DNA of 64,000 bases from an uncultured Gammaproteobacteria bacterium (GTDB lineage Bacteria; Pseudomonadota; Gammaproteobacteria; Pseudomonadales; Azotimanducaceae): positions 1 to 64,000 of the forward strand of contig CAJWQG010000011.1 of NCBI GenBank assembly GCA_913045175.1, read 5' to 3'. A program made the translations under genes and the position numbers. A model generated the notes under the pieces. The model saw only the letters and a list, made by a program, of their open reading frames with translations, did no database searches and had not been told where the DNA came from. Of this stretch, positions 49,991 through 60,747 are shown piece after piece. How positions within the stretch are numbered: the first letter of the stretch is position 1; each line of letters begins with the position of its first letter.

Positions 49991-50953
49991 ATGAACATCA
50001 CGCCGGTGGAAGGCAAGGTATTTGGCGCTGTCGTTACAAATGTCAGACTGGCAGATGTGTCCGACCATGAATTCACGGCAATCAAATCTGCGTATCTTGA
50101 TTACGGATTTCTGTTGTTTCCAGGACAATTCCTTACGGATGAAGAGAATGTCGCTTTCGGTGAGCGCTTCGGTGAACTGGAATTTGCTGCCAATCCAATG
50201 ACGAACTCGGAGAAGCAGGAAGACGGCTCCTTTGGCAAGATCTTCGATATGGAATCACAGCGTATGCGCATAAATGTGGGTAATGAGGCCTGGCATACAG
50301 ACTCTACCTACAAACCATTGAGTAGCAAATGTGCGATGTTATCTGCGATAAAGGTGCCGGGTGAAGGCGGCGGAACTGAGCTGGCTGATGCCAGGGTGGC
50401 CTATGCAGCACTTGATCAGGAAACGAAGGATCGTATTGAAAATCTTAGTGCGTACCACTCTAACCAGTATTCTCAGGCGAATGACATTGGTGACTTTCCT
50501 CCTCAGGACGCAGACACCATCTATCATGGCGAAGCCTACCTGCGTCCATTGGTCAAGACACATCCGGAGACCGGCGTAAAAAGTCTCTTTGTGGCTCGTC
50601 ACGCTTTTGGCATACCGGGTCTTTCCAGGGAGGAAAGCAGGGAGTTATTGAGCTCATTACTGGATTTTGTACCATCGGAGCCATCCAGTGTGTATTCCCA
50701 TAAGTGGCAGGCAGGTGACACGCTTTTCTGGGACAACCGGTGTTTGCTCCATCGGGCAATGCCCTATGATTACACCAATTCGGCACGTGTCTTGTTGGGA
50801 ACACGCGTTGAGGGGGAACCGGAGTCCGAACTGGCTTACTATCCAACAGATCCCGAGGCACAGGCCGGTCGCGATGCACTTGCAGCAGAATTGGATATCC
50901 TGCGAGAGGAAACCAAGGATCGGCGCTATGGTGCCACTACTGCTGCTATGTAA
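49991..50953 (+). CDS. TauD/TfdA family Fe(II)/2-oxoglutarate dioxygenase
   Basis: MNITPVEGKVFGAVVTNVRLADV...NEAWHTDSTYKPLSSKCAMLSAIKVPGEGGGTELADARVAY...WQAGDTLFWDNRCLLHRAMPYD. Confidence 0.9.
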   Translation: MNITPVEGKVFGAVVTNVRLADVSDHEFTAIKSAYLDYGFLLFPGQFLTDEENVAFGERFGELEFAANPMTNSEKQEDGSFGKIFDMESQRMRINVGNEAWHTDSTYKPLSSKCAMLSAIKVPGEGGGTELADARVAYAALDQETKDRIENLSAYHSNQYSQANDIGDFPPQDADTIYHGEAYLRPLVKTHPETGVKSLFVARHAFGIPGLSREESRELLSSLLDFVPSEPSSVYSHKWQAGDTLFWDNRCLLHRAMPYDYTNSARVLLGTRVEGEPESELAYYPTDPEAQAGRDALAAELDILREETKDRRYGATTAAM

Positions 50954-50962
50954 GCAGAGTCC

Positions 50963-52369
50963 CTAACAGGTACTCACATTCTTGTAGCGCGCTGGATGAG
51001 CCCATCGCTGACCGACATCCAGAAAACCAAGTGGCCCACGCTTACCATGTTCAAATGGATCACCGCTTGCTTCCATCCATCGGTGCAGCCGGGCTTCCAT
51101 CTCTTCGACTATCGGTTTTGCCTCTGCTGAGTGCACAATGTTGCGCATCTCCAGAGGATCTTCCTCACGATCAAACAGCCAGGGTCCCTGTTCATGGTCA
51201 TACCAGCGCGCATAGGTGTATCGTGATGTGCGCACACCCCGCCAACGGCCTGTCCAATCCGGTCGCAGTGGCCAGCCATTCGCCATATTCATTAAGTAGA
51301 CGGAGTCGTTGGCGCCCGGGGTAAGGTCTGTCTCGTCAGGTGGGCCTTCTCCTCGCCAGACCGAGGACACATCTCTGCCCTGCAGCCCGTCCGGTAGTGG
51401 TACGCCGCAGGCGCCAAGTAGACTCGGCACGATATCAATAGCACCCATGTAAACATCCGAGCGTGAGCCTGCTGGTGTGTTGCCGGGCCAGCGGACCAGG
51501 AAAGGAACATGTGCGGATTCATCGTAGGCGGTTCCCTTGGACGCGCGAAGATTCCAATGCATGTAGGCATCCATGGGTTTGCCGTAACCGTGACTCGACA
51601 GGTGATCACCGTGGTCGGACGAATAGCAGACCAGGGTGTCGTCTTCTAAATCCAGCTCCGCAAGCGCTGCGAGCAGGCGACCCATCTGATCATCAAGACC
51701 CGTGCAGCCACTATAGTAGTCGGCGATCTCCCGTCTGGCGAAGTCCGCCATCTGTGGTGGCACATTGTCTGGCAGGTCAATGTCCGCGGGATTGTAGCCG
51801 CCGTACTCGTCAGGGTAATTGGGGTAAGGCCAGTGTGGTGGTCGCCAGGAAACGAACAGCGCAAAGGGATCATTGGGCCGTTCAGCCTTGTGCTTTGTCA
51901 TAAAGTCGATAGCGAGGTCTGTTTCTACGACCGGCGTCCAACCTTCTTGTTTGAGTGGACCCTTGTCGTTGTCCCAGTAGGACTGGTCGAAATAGTTGCC
52001 ACCGATACCTTCAACGGCGGCCATGTAGTCGTAGCCGTAGCGATTGTCATCGCCGTAGGGACCGACACCGAGATGCCAGACGCCTATGTGTCCTGTGTGA
52101 TAGCCAGCATCGCTCAGTGTTCCTGGCAGGGTAGGGATATCCCTGAACGGTTCATATTCATTATCGATAACGCCGTTCTTGAAACCGTAACGTCCCGTTA
52201 ACAGGATGGCCCTGAATGGTGAGCACAATGGATGATTGGAAAACATGTTGTCGCAGACCATTCCCTGCGCAGCCATAGCGTCCAGGTTGGGCGTTTTCAC
52301 CACCTGATTGCCGTTGGCTCCCAGCGCGGTATAGCGCTGCTGGTCTGAGAATACGAAGAGTATATTCAT
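50963..52369 (-). CDS. Sulfatase (Cys-type formylglycine signature)
   Basis: FVFSDQQRYTALGANGNQVVKTPNLDAMAAQGMVCDNMFSNHPLCSPFRAILLTGRYG (CSPFR); CYSSDHGDHLSSHGYGKP. Confidence 0.95.
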   Translation of the reverse strand: MNILFVFSDQQRYTALGANGNQVVKTPNLDAMAAQGMVCDNMFSNHPLCSPFRAILLTGRYGFKNGVIDNEYEPFRDIPTLPGTLSDAGYHTGHIGVWHLGVGPYGDDNRYGYDYMAAVEGIGGNYFDQSYWDNDKGPLKQEGWTPVVETDLAIDFMTKHKAERPNDPFALFVSWRPPHWPYPNYPDEYGGYNPADIDLPDNVPPQMADFARREIADYYSGCTGLDDQMGRLLAALAELDLEDDTLVCYSSDHGDHLSSHGYGKPMDAYMHWNLRASKGTAYDESAHVPFLVRWPGNTPAGSRSDVYMGAIDIVPSLLGACGVPLPDGLQGRDVSSVWRGEGPPDETDLTPGANDSVYLMNMANGWPLRPDWTGRWRGVRTSRYTYARWYDHEQGPWLFDREEDPLEMRNIVHSAEAKPIVEEMEARLHRWMEASGDPFEHGKRGPLGFLDVGQRWAHPARYKNVSTC

Positions 52370-52377
52370 TTTATCTC

Positions 52378-53016
52378 CTAACGTTTTGCGATTCGTTCAG
52401 CAAATTCTTCACTGGTGTTCACGCGAGGATAGGGCTCATAGGGAACTGGAACATCGAGGAATTTACACAGGGGTTGCCATCCATCGCTTGCTTCAAACAC
52501 CAGCAGTTTTTCTGGCGGGACTTCTTTTTTTACTTGTTCATTGTGTTCGTTGAAGATCTGCTTGACGTACTCTCGATCGTTCATGCGTTGATGGAACAGC
52601 CGGTCCCATATGATTTCGTGTACCCATTCTGCTCTTGCGCGGGCAGCTTCTTCCTGTGCGTTAAGGCCCTGGGAAGAGACTCTGTAGATAGTGGCCATGA
52701 CGCTGTCGTACCACTTGTCCGGATCCCGTAGAGAAAGAATTACCTTGGCATCTGGAAAATGCGCCAGTTGCTCGCGCCAAAGATTGCACGATGGCCAGTC
52801 AACGCTCGCCTGGTAACCCTCAAACAAAGTATCCCAGTCGATAGCTTCCCCTTTTTGTGCACGGCTGTGTGCGCGGCGCCACAGGTCTTCATGTCCGGGA
52901 TTATTGTGAACCTCAAACATGTGGTAGCACTTGTCGAATCCAAGTTTTTCGAGCGCATGCTTTAGCGACAAAGTGCCTGTGCGTCCGAAGCCGGCACCAA
53001 TGACCTTGAGTGTCAT
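52378..53016 (-). CDS. Sulfotransferase family protein
   Basis: MTLKVIGAGFGRTGTLSLKHALEKLGFDKCYHMFEV (PAPS-binding loop-like); AKVILSLRDPDKWYDSV. Confidence 0.85.
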   Translation of the reverse strand: MTLKVIGAGFGRTGTLSLKHALEKLGFDKCYHMFEVHNNPGHEDLWRRAHSRAQKGEAIDWDTLFEGYQASVDWPSCNLWREQLAHFPDAKVILSLRDPDKWYDSVMATIYRVSSQGLNAQEEAARARAEWVHEIIWDRLFHQRMNDREYVKQIFNEHNEQVKKEVPPEKLLVFEASDGWQPLCKFLDVPVPYEPYPRVNTSEEFAERIAKR

Positions 53017-53759
53017 TCGTAGGATTCCTCCGATTCAATAAGTGCCTCGCGGACAACTTTCCGCCAGATATCGTAGCCCTTATCGTTCATATGCAGCATG
53101 TCCTCGACGAAGATGGAGGTCAGTGGTTTGCCATCTTCTCCCAGCATTGGCGTCGCCACATCGATAAAGGTTATCAGGGAATTCGTTTCACTGAGCGCGG
53201 CTAATCGTTTGTTGGTTTCAGCCATGACCGGCCAGAGATGCCAGCGAGAGGGACTTGGTTTTACCGCTAGTACGTATATCCGTGTCTGCGGCAGTTTGAC
53301 GTGCAGTTCCTCCACGATTGCCTTGAAATGCAGCATCACCTGCTCAGAACTTGCACCTAGTGCGGCATCGTTATCTCCCTCATAGATCATGACCGCGCGA
53401 GGTTCATACTGGAGTACCAGTTCAGGCAAAAAGTAGCGCACGTCGTACATGTTGCTGCCACCAAAGCCACGAGGAATTACGGTAAGCGGCGCAAGGTCAG
53501 TGGCGATTCTTGAGTGCCAGCCACCCATGCTGGAACTACCGGTTGCTACTATGCCGCCTTTTGACACGGGGGTTCGCTTGCTCAGATTTTGGAACTCTTC
53601 GATGGCTGGCCGATAGCGCTCGGCATCAGGGTAGGGCGCTGAGATACCAGTCTGCGGGAAGAGCACAAGCCACAACGCCGTAACCCAACCTCTGTTTAAC
53701 CTATGAGTAATGAACGAACACATAATGTCCACAAGATTGTTCTTACGTATCGATGGCAA
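53013..53759 (-). CDS. SGNH/GDSL-hydrolase family protein
   Basis: GGIVATGSSSMGGWHSRIATDL...VIPRGFGGSNMYDVRYFLPELV...YEGDND...VEDMLHMNDKGYDIW. Confidence 0.8.
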   Translation of the reverse strand: MPSIRKNNLVDIMCSFITHRLNRGWVTALWLVLFPQTGISAPYPDAERYRPAIEEFQNLSKRTPVSKGGIVATGSSSMGGWHSRIATDLAPLTVIPRGFGGSNMYDVRYFLPELVLQYEPRAVMIYEGDNDAALGASSEQVMLHFKAIVEELHVKLPQTRIYVLAVKPSPSRWHLWPVMAETNKRLAALSETNSLITFIDVATPMLGEDGKPLTSIFVEDMLHMNDKGYDIWRKVVREALIESEESYE

Positions 53760-54378
53760 GTAGTTTGATGAAATCTTTCTTCTGTTCTTCGGTCATCTCA
53801 TCAAAGATGGGCACGCGCATTTCAGTAACAGGCCAGTCCACGAACTCAGGGGACTGAACCTGCATGGTCGCGGCAATGTTGTGCAGGCCGTTACCTTCCT
53901 CTGAACCGGCCATCAAGGGGCCACTGACGGTATCAGGCCACCACATCTCTGAAGGTTGCTGCTCGCTATAGGGGTTTTTGCGGCCGACATATTTTTCTAT
54001 TGCTTCTCGCATGGCGCGTTCACCCTCGCCACGTATTCGTCCACCTTCTTTTCCGTAGAATGCACCTGATTGATTACAGAGCGCAGCCCACCTGGCGCGA
54101 ATGTGAAAACCGCGAATCGCGAGTGCTTCTTCGGGTTCACCGTCTCCGCCAGTTATTTTTCCGTCCTTCACCATAATGTAGTAACCGGCTTTCTCACGAC
54201 CACCTTCCATTAACCGAGCAGGAGGGTGTGTATAGCATTCGGTAAAAGCCCACTCGAAGTCATCCGGCAAATTCGCTGCTTCAAGAATTTTTACTGCTCC
54301 GGCCGCGCAAGCTTCACCCCAGGCCTTGGAACCGAATTCACCTTCCTTTTTGAGCGTGGACATATCAATTACATACAT
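53743..54378 (-). CDS. Hypothetical protein co-directional with the sulfatase operon
   Basis: 211-aa ORF MYVIDMSTLKKEGEFGSKAWGEACAAGAVKILEAANLPDD...; overlaps the SGNH ORF by 17 bp; no family recognised. Confidence 0.7.
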   Translation of the reverse strand: MYVIDMSTLKKEGEFGSKAWGEACAAGAVKILEAANLPDDFEWAFTECYTHPPARLMEGGREKAGYYIMVKDGKITGGDGEPEEALAIRGFHIRARWAALCNQSGAFYGKEGGRIRGEGERAMREAIEKYVGRKNPYSEQQPSEMWWPDTVSGPLMAGSEEGNGLHNIAATMQVQSPEFVDWPVTEMRVPIFDEMTEEQKKDFIKLLAIDT

Positions 54379-54556
54379 TGTTGTTCTCTCTGGCTTTTAT
54401 TTGCGAACTGGAAACATAGCATACTTTCTAGCGTGGCAAACGGACTGCCTGGGTCACTAAAATGTCAGAATTTTGTCAGAACACCTTGTAATACAGGGGC
54501 GTTTTTTGCCATTGTTCCAGCATTGGTCTCACTGTGATCGCTTACTGCTAAAAAAT

Positions 54557-56209
54557 ATGATCGCTTCACTACGTCTAAGGGAGAGATTCCGAACTGCTGT
54601 GATAGCCGGTTTGATGCTGGTTAGTCTGCTGATGATGGGTTTGCTGAGTCATCAGACCTATATTGCAGTTAGTTCTCAGCAGCAGTTAGTTGAAGGTGTT
54701 CTAAGGGATTATTCTTCCCTTGCAGCGGACGAATTTGTTCGGCGGAGTGCGGCGGTAGCCAACTATGGCTTTTATCCAATGCTCTCTTATCTTGCGGGAA
54801 TATCATCGGATACACCCCTGCCGGACCGTGAGAGCTTCAAGAAAATCGTCTTCAGGAAAAAGGAGGGGTTAGGCACGGAGGCCACGGAGCTTGCGCACAG
54901 CTTCTTTCGTTTTACACCTGGCGGAGCACTTGAGATTTCAGATTCGCGTCCGCCAGAAGCGGTGACCCGGCGGTTGTTGTCGGATCTGCAGTCCATCGAG
55001 AAGGATGAGCCTACAAAGTTTGTGGGGACTTACCACACGAAGCTGTATGGCGAACACTTCAATTTTATCTACATTTCGTTTGACGACGATTTAAATCAAC
55101 GGCCGATTGTTGGTATCTGGATCGACAATGAAATGGCACTTGAGTGGCTCGAATATTTCGTAACTTCGAGGCCGCTGCTTCCCCGTACGTTAACCCAGGA
55201 CAAACTGGAGAACGAAAGCATTTTTATCAAGCTCCTTAGTGGAGGCGACATAATTTACATTCAAGGTACCTACAATCTGGATAGCCAAATGGTAGATGGT
55301 ACTTTCGACGACTCGAATGCGATCTATGGTGATATGAGTCTCTCTTTGGCTATAGATCCTGACGTAGGGGCGTCGCTTATTATTGGCGGTCTGCCGGAAT
55401 CGCGTTTACCGTTTATCTACGGAGACCTCGTTGCGGTATTTTGGGGTCTTTGGTTTGTTGCTGCGCTGTTGATGATGATTGCGTTCATCCTGCTCTATCG
55501 TGAGAGGTCGGTGGCATACATGCGATCTGACTTTGTGTCCCGGGTTTCCCATGAATTGCGCACGCCCCTTGCTCAGATCATGATGTTTGCGCAGACCCTG
55601 ATGCTTGGTCGTGTACGTACCAAGGAGGATCGTCAGCGATCGTTGGAGGTTATTGATAAGGAGGCACAGCGACTTTCGCACCTGGTTGATAATATCTTGC
55701 AGTTCGCAAAGGCCGAGCGGGGCCAGACCGATATTAATATTGTGCGCCAGCCTCTCTGTCCTCTTATTAGAGAAATCGCAGAGCAATTTCGGCCGATGAT
55801 GAAAGAAGGTCAGTTAGTAATTACCAGCGAAGTTGGTGATGAAACCGAAGTCCAGTTGGATGTTGATGCGTTTAAACAGATGTTCATGAACCTGTTGGAT
55901 AATGCAGTGAAATTCAGTCCTGCAGGTGAGAATGTTGATATATCTGTCTCGCAGAGCTCGGACCGTATTAATGTAGCGATAGAGGATCGAGGGCCTGGTG
56001 TGCCAGCAAAAGAGCAGCGGCGTATCTGGGAACCATACTACAGGGCGTCTGAGACGACACGATCAGCGGTGGGTGGTACTGGTATTGGTCTCTCGGTGGT
56101 CAACGAATTGGCGAGGTTGCAGGCAGCATATGTCAGTATGACAGAGCGAAAGGGGGGAGGATCGCGATTCGTGATCGGTTTTGATATTGCAGGGGGGAGC
56201 ACTGGGTGA
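54557..56209 (+). CDS. Membrane sensor histidine kinase
   Basis: TM, periplasmic domain, TM, then DFVSRVSHELRTPLAQIMMFAQTLMLG and GGTGIGLSVVNELARLQ. Confidence 0.95.
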   Translation: MIASLRLRERFRTAVIAGLMLVSLLMMGLLSHQTYIAVSSQQQLVEGVLRDYSSLAADEFVRRSAAVANYGFYPMLSYLAGISSDTPLPDRESFKKIVFRKKEGLGTEATELAHSFFRFTPGGALEISDSRPPEAVTRRLLSDLQSIEKDEPTKFVGTYHTKLYGEHFNFIYISFDDDLNQRPIVGIWIDNEMALEWLEYFVTSRPLLPRTLTQDKLENESIFIKLLSGGDIIYIQGTYNLDSQMVDGTFDDSNAIYGDMSLSLAIDPDVGASLIIGGLPESRLPFIYGDLVAVFWGLWFVAALLMMIAFILLYRERSVAYMRSDFVSRVSHELRTPLAQIMMFAQTLMLGRVRTKEDRQRSLEVIDKEAQRLSHLVDNILQFAKAERGQTDINIVRQPLCPLIREIAEQFRPMMKEGQLVITSEVGDETEVQLDVDAFKQMFMNLLDNAVKFSPAGENVDISVSQSSDRINVAIEDRGPGVPAKEQRRIWEPYYRASETTRSAVGGTGIGLSVVNELARLQAAYVSMTERKGGGSRFVIGFDIAGGSTG

Positions 56210-56889
56210 CAAGTATTCTAATAGTAGAAGACAGTGAGGACCTTGCTTTTGGATTGCGTAACAATCTTGAGTTCGAGGGTTACGATGTATCGGTTGCTCA
56301 TGATGGCGAGACAGGATTAAAGATAGCAACTGACCAGTCCCCGGATCTGATGATTCTTGATCTAACACTACCTAAGATTGATGGCTTGGAAGTATTGGAA
56401 CGATTACGCCAGACTGGAAAACAATTCCCGATACTGGTGCTTACAGCTCGCCAGGAAGAGGTAGATAAAGTTAAGGGCCTCAAGTTGGGCGCAGATGACT
56501 ATGTCACTAAGCCTTTTGGAATAATGGAGTTGCTGGCGCGGGTTGAAGCACTATTGCGTCGCAGCGGAGGCAGACAGGAGCCTGAAGTAATCAAGGTTGG
56601 CGAACTGGAGATTGATGTAGCAGCGCGCATAGTCCTTAAGGGTGGTGAACGGGTTGATCTGGCACCCCGTGAACTGGATCTATTGCTGGCGTTGATTGAA
56701 CAGAAGGGCCGGGTGGTATCCAGACAGCAGCTTCTTACCGAGGTCTGGGGGCATCAGGGTCAGGTAGTCACCCGGACAGTCGACACCCATATCGCTGAAC
56801 TTCGCCGAAAATTGGAGCCTGATACCAGTAAGCCCAGTTATATTCAGACTGCTCGAAAAGCAGGGTATCGATTCGAGGTTCCACAATAG
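56206..56889 (+). CDS. OmpR-family response regulator
   Basis: ILIVEDSEDLAFGLRNNLEFEGYDVSVAHDG...DLMILDLTLPKIDGLEVLERLR; C-terminal wHTH LAPRELDLLLALIEQKGRVVSRQQLLTEVWG. Confidence 0.97.
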   Translation: MTSILIVEDSEDLAFGLRNNLEFEGYDVSVAHDGETGLKIATDQSPDLMILDLTLPKIDGLEVLERLRQTGKQFPILVLTARQEEVDKVKGLKLGADDYVTKPFGIMELLARVEALLRRSGGRQEPEVIKVGELEIDVAARIVLKGGERVDLAPRELDLLLALIEQKGRVVSRQQLLTEVWGHQGQVVTRTVDTHIAELRRKLEPDTSKPSYIQTARKAGYRFEVPQ

Positions 56890-56903
56890 GCGGGTTCCAG
56901 GCC

Positions 56904-58532
56904 ATGTACGAAGTAGATCTAACGCTTTCCGAATTTTCTGCCCAGGACGACGATGAGGTCCTTAATACAACCGTGGGCGAAGTCCTGCGTGCTGCCGCAG
57001 CTGATTCTGCGGATATTACAGCATTGATCGAATGCAAGGAAGATGGACAGATCGGCCGGCGCTTGACCTATTCAGAATTGCTCGCCCAGAGTGAGGCACT
57101 TGCGGGCCGTCTGGCTGCCGCATTTCTGCCGGGAGAACGCATTGCGGTCTGGGCCCCAAATATCCCGGAGTGGGTAATCCTGGAATACGCCGCTGCATTT
57201 GCCGGCCTGACCCTGGTGACCGTCAATCCGGCATATCGTCCGGCTGAGCTTGAATACGTTCTAAAACAATCTCGCACAGTTGGTCTGTTTCTCGTGCCTG
57301 GTTTTCGTGGCAATCCTATGCGGAAAATTGCGGATGAAGTGGTTGCAGATATTCCTGCGGTCAGGGCGGTGTATGAAATGCAGGACCTGGATGCTATGTC
57401 GTCATTGATGGCGACGGAGTATCCCGAGACTGTGGGATTGCCGGAGGTGGATGTCATGGACCCGGTGCAGATTCAGTACACATCCGGCACGACCGGATTT
57501 CCCAAAGGCGCTGTGCTGCATCACAGGGGAATCACCAATAATGGCCGGCTGACGCTCGGCCGTGTTGGACTGGCTAGGGGGCAGCTCTATCTAAATCCCA
57601 TGCCGATGTTTCATTGCTCCGGCTGTGTGGTCGCGACCCTTGGCAGCGCACAATTGCGCGCAACCATGGTTATCGCAGCGATGTTTGAACCTGGCAGTAT
57701 GCTGGATGTGATTTCCGGTGAGCAGGTGTATGCAATGTTGTCGGTACCAACGATGCTGGTGAGTTTAATTGAAGCACAGCAACAGACACCGCGGGATTTG
57801 AAGTCGCTTGCGGTGGTGATCTCCGGTGGATCTATGGTTCCGCCGGAATTGGTGCGGCAGGTGCAGTCAGTGATGGGTGCCAAAACCTCTATTGTGTATG
57901 GTCAGACGGAGACTTCCCCGGTAGTGACGCAGACAACCCTTGCCGACGCCTTTGATGACGCCACAGAAACCGTGGGGCAGCCATTGCCCTGTACCGAGAT
58001 GTCGATTCGTAGTCCCGAAGATAATTCGGTGATGCCTGTGGATGAGATTGGGGAGATATGCTCCCGTGGATACTGCAATATGTTGGGATATAACGATAAC
58101 CCTGAGGCGACGGCTGAAACGATCGATTCTAATGGGTGGTTGCACACGGGTGATTTGGGCTCAATGGATTCAAGAGGCTTCGTTAAGGTCACGGGGCGTG
58201 TTAAAGAGATGATCATTCGAGGGGGTGAGAATTTATTCCCGGCAGAAATCGAAAACCGCCTGTTGGAGCACCCGCAGATCCTGGAAGTGGCTGTGGTCGG
58301 TATCCCGGATCACAAGTGGGGCGAAGTGGTCGCGGTATTTCTGCGGATCAGTGGAGAACCTATGGGCATGGAGGATCTGGTTACCTTCTGTCGTCAAACG
58401 CTTTCACCGCAAAAGACCCCCAAGTACTGGATCTTTGTCGATGAATGGCCGCTTACTGGCTCGGGCAAGATACAAAAGTTTGTCCTTCGCGAGCAGTTTG
58501 AGGAAGGCAAGTTTGAGGTCATGTCCCGCTAG
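56904..58532 (+). CDS. AMP-binding fatty-acyl-CoA ligase family
   Basis: IQYTSGTTGFPKGAVLHHRGITNN...GWLHTGDLGSMDSRGFVKVTGRVKEMIIRGGENLFPAEIE. Confidence 0.95.
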   Translation: MYEVDLTLSEFSAQDDDEVLNTTVGEVLRAAAADSADITALIECKEDGQIGRRLTYSELLAQSEALAGRLAAAFLPGERIAVWAPNIPEWVILEYAAAFAGLTLVTVNPAYRPAELEYVLKQSRTVGLFLVPGFRGNPMRKIADEVVADIPAVRAVYEMQDLDAMSSLMATEYPETVGLPEVDVMDPVQIQYTSGTTGFPKGAVLHHRGITNNGRLTLGRVGLARGQLYLNPMPMFHCSGCVVATLGSAQLRATMVIAAMFEPGSMLDVISGEQVYAMLSVPTMLVSLIEAQQQTPRDLKSLAVVISGGSMVPPELVRQVQSVMGAKTSIVYGQTETSPVVTQTTLADAFDDATETVGQPLPCTEMSIRSPEDNSVMPVDEIGEICSRGYCNMLGYNDNPEATAETIDSNGWLHTGDLGSMDSRGFVKVTGRVKEMIIRGGENLFPAEIENRLLEHPQILEVAVVGIPDHKWGEVVAVFLRISGEPMGMEDLVTFCRQTLSPQKTPKYWIFVDEWPLTGSGKIQKFVLREQFEEGKFEVMSR

Positions 58533-58936
58533 CTTCTCGCACTGCACCCCTGGCTAAAATAATTTGCTGCGACGCTTGATATTTTCTATAGCAGGCCTAA
58601 GATTCCGGCACATCCAAAGCTATGTTTGATTCACGCCAATGAAGTACTTGTTACCAACAGTCACAACTCATAAATCAGCCGCCACGGCATACGTGCGCCC
58701 GCGATTCATGAGTCATTCAGCGACCACGCTAGGCGCGGACAAACTAACGACCTGACGAACGACACATTTCGGAGGGTCAAGTATTAACCTAGGCCTTCCG
58801 GAGAACATCAAAACCCCGGTTGGACCTATAAAACCAGGTTTTTTTGCCCCGAACAAAAGGGGGACAGCAAATGTTTGATCTGGAAGTATTTGCAAATCCA
58901 GCCCGTTTGAAACGGTAATGCCTGGCAACTACGGAT

Positions 58937-60747
58937 GTGGCGATGCAGGCGATCCCTGTTGAGTTACAGAAGGAGTTTGATCAGATTCGCGAGGAACACC
59001 CGGAGATTCTGATGTCAGGGAACTTCTGGTTGGATTTTATTCGCACCTACCCAAGACACCTTTGGCTGATCGTATTAGGTCGAAGTGTGATAACGTTTAT
59101 GATACTCGCGTCGGTGCTGGCCAGCGCCAGGATCCTGGATGTAACCAACACCGTAACAGCGGCTGTCTGGTTGCTGGTGTTCTATACGGTGGTGCAGGTA
59201 ATCATGAAGGTTGTAAATGCCTGGACCTCCCTGCTAAAGAATCAGCTGCTGGTTTGCACGCGAACCTTCGTGACGTTGCGCGTTAACGCGAAACTGCTGT
59301 ATATGGGCACCTTGTCGTCAGACGAATTTTCAATGGGAAACTTAAAGACGTTGATCTCCTCTGACATCTACTGAATCAGTGACTTCTTTCATGCGATCTT
59401 TAGAAACGGTGTTCCGTGCGTATTGGCGCTGATATTTCTTGGTCCAGTGGTGGTGTATTACATGGGCCTACCCGGGGCTCTAGCGCTGGCCGTGAATTTT
59501 GGTGCGCTCCCGCTCGGTTTCGTTATCGGGCTCTATATGCACAAGAAAGAGAGTGCGATCAAGAAACAGGAGGACACACTTGCAACGATTATTGGAGAGT
59601 GGGTAACCAATGCTCGACTGCTTCGTTTCCTGTCCTGGGAAGCACTTATGCGTCATCGTGTTGCGGCGCATATTCGAAAACTCATAGTCGAGTCGACCAA
59701 AGAAATGGCCGCAGCACAGGTGAGTTTCGGTATTAGTATTAGTTGGTGGCTCGTACCTATCGTGACGCTTATTTGGGCCAACAGCGTCTGGCCTGCTAAC
59801 GAGAGTCTGGTAGCACTGTTTGCCACCGTTTGGATGTTGAATCACATCACCCTGTACCTGCGTTGGTTGCCGAATATCTTTACCGACTATGCACTTGCAT
59901 CTGCTTGTGTAGAGAGGCTGAACAAGTTGATCCGGCATCGCGATATCTTTGACGAACTGCTCCCCGTATGGACCAGATCTGTGGCGAATGCCAGGCCGGT
60001 GCGGATTCACCTGAACAATGTGTGCTTCGCGTATGACGACGGTCCAGAGGTGCTGAGCAATCTGTATCTGACGCTGAATCTGGGTGAGCACACCAGTCTG
60101 ATTGACAGAGTTGGTGCCGGGAAGTCGACACTCTTGCGGTTGCTCTGTGCCGAGATCAAACCTACGAGCGGCACCATACAGGTGGAGTTTGATAACGACG
60201 TGATTGCCGACATGTGGCACGAAAATATCTATCGCCGTCTGCGTGAAACGATTGGATATATGCCCCAGGAAGCATATCTGTCTAATACTACCCTTGCGAT
60301 CAACGTCGCGCTGGAAACAGAGCCTGAAGATAAGGATGTGCTGCCGGCGATTCGTCTGGCAGAACTGGACGCGGATATTGAACATTGGCGTTCAGGTGTG
60401 CAGGAAGAAGTAGGCGAGACAGGTGTGAATCTATCGGGTGGACAGAAGCAACGCGTCAATCTCGCAAGGGCACTGTATTCAGGCAGGCAGTTTCTGGTGC
60501 TGGATGATCCGCTGAGCGCGGTGGACACGGAAACAGAGGAGGTTCTCATGGGTAACCTGTTACAGGTATCCGGTTTTCTGCTCTGTAGCCGAGTGAATTA
60601 AGTCAAACCAGTCGTTTACTGGTTCTGGAGGCAGGTCGTGTCATTGAAGATGGGGTCCCAAAGGTCCTGATGAGTGATCCGCACTCGGAGTTCTCGCAGC
60701 ACCTGGCTGCGGGGGAAATTGATGAGGAGGTGCGCAATGAATCATAA
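58937..60747 (+). pseudogene. ABC exporter half (ABCC/MRP-like), interrupted
   Basis: ORFs 58937..59374 and 59423..60601 are in the same frame, separated by TGA (59372-59374); Walker A DRVGAGKST, signature NLSGGQKQRVNLARAL; C-terminal remnant TSRLLVLEAGRVIEDGVPKVLMSDPHSEFSQHLAAGEIDEEVRNES* (60607-60747) in another frame. Confidence 0.75.

Noticed and set aside
58533-58870. Hidden gene or structured RNA in the ~340-bp spacer before the ABC genes
   Set aside because: No convincing ORF; only a weak AAAACC...GGTTTT hairpin followed by T-run, compatible with an ordinary terminator.
59480-60385. 301-aa minus-strand ORF antisense to the ABC transporter
   Set aside because: Composition is of the antisense type (His/Gln/Arg-rich); the plus strand encodes Walker A and signature motifs.
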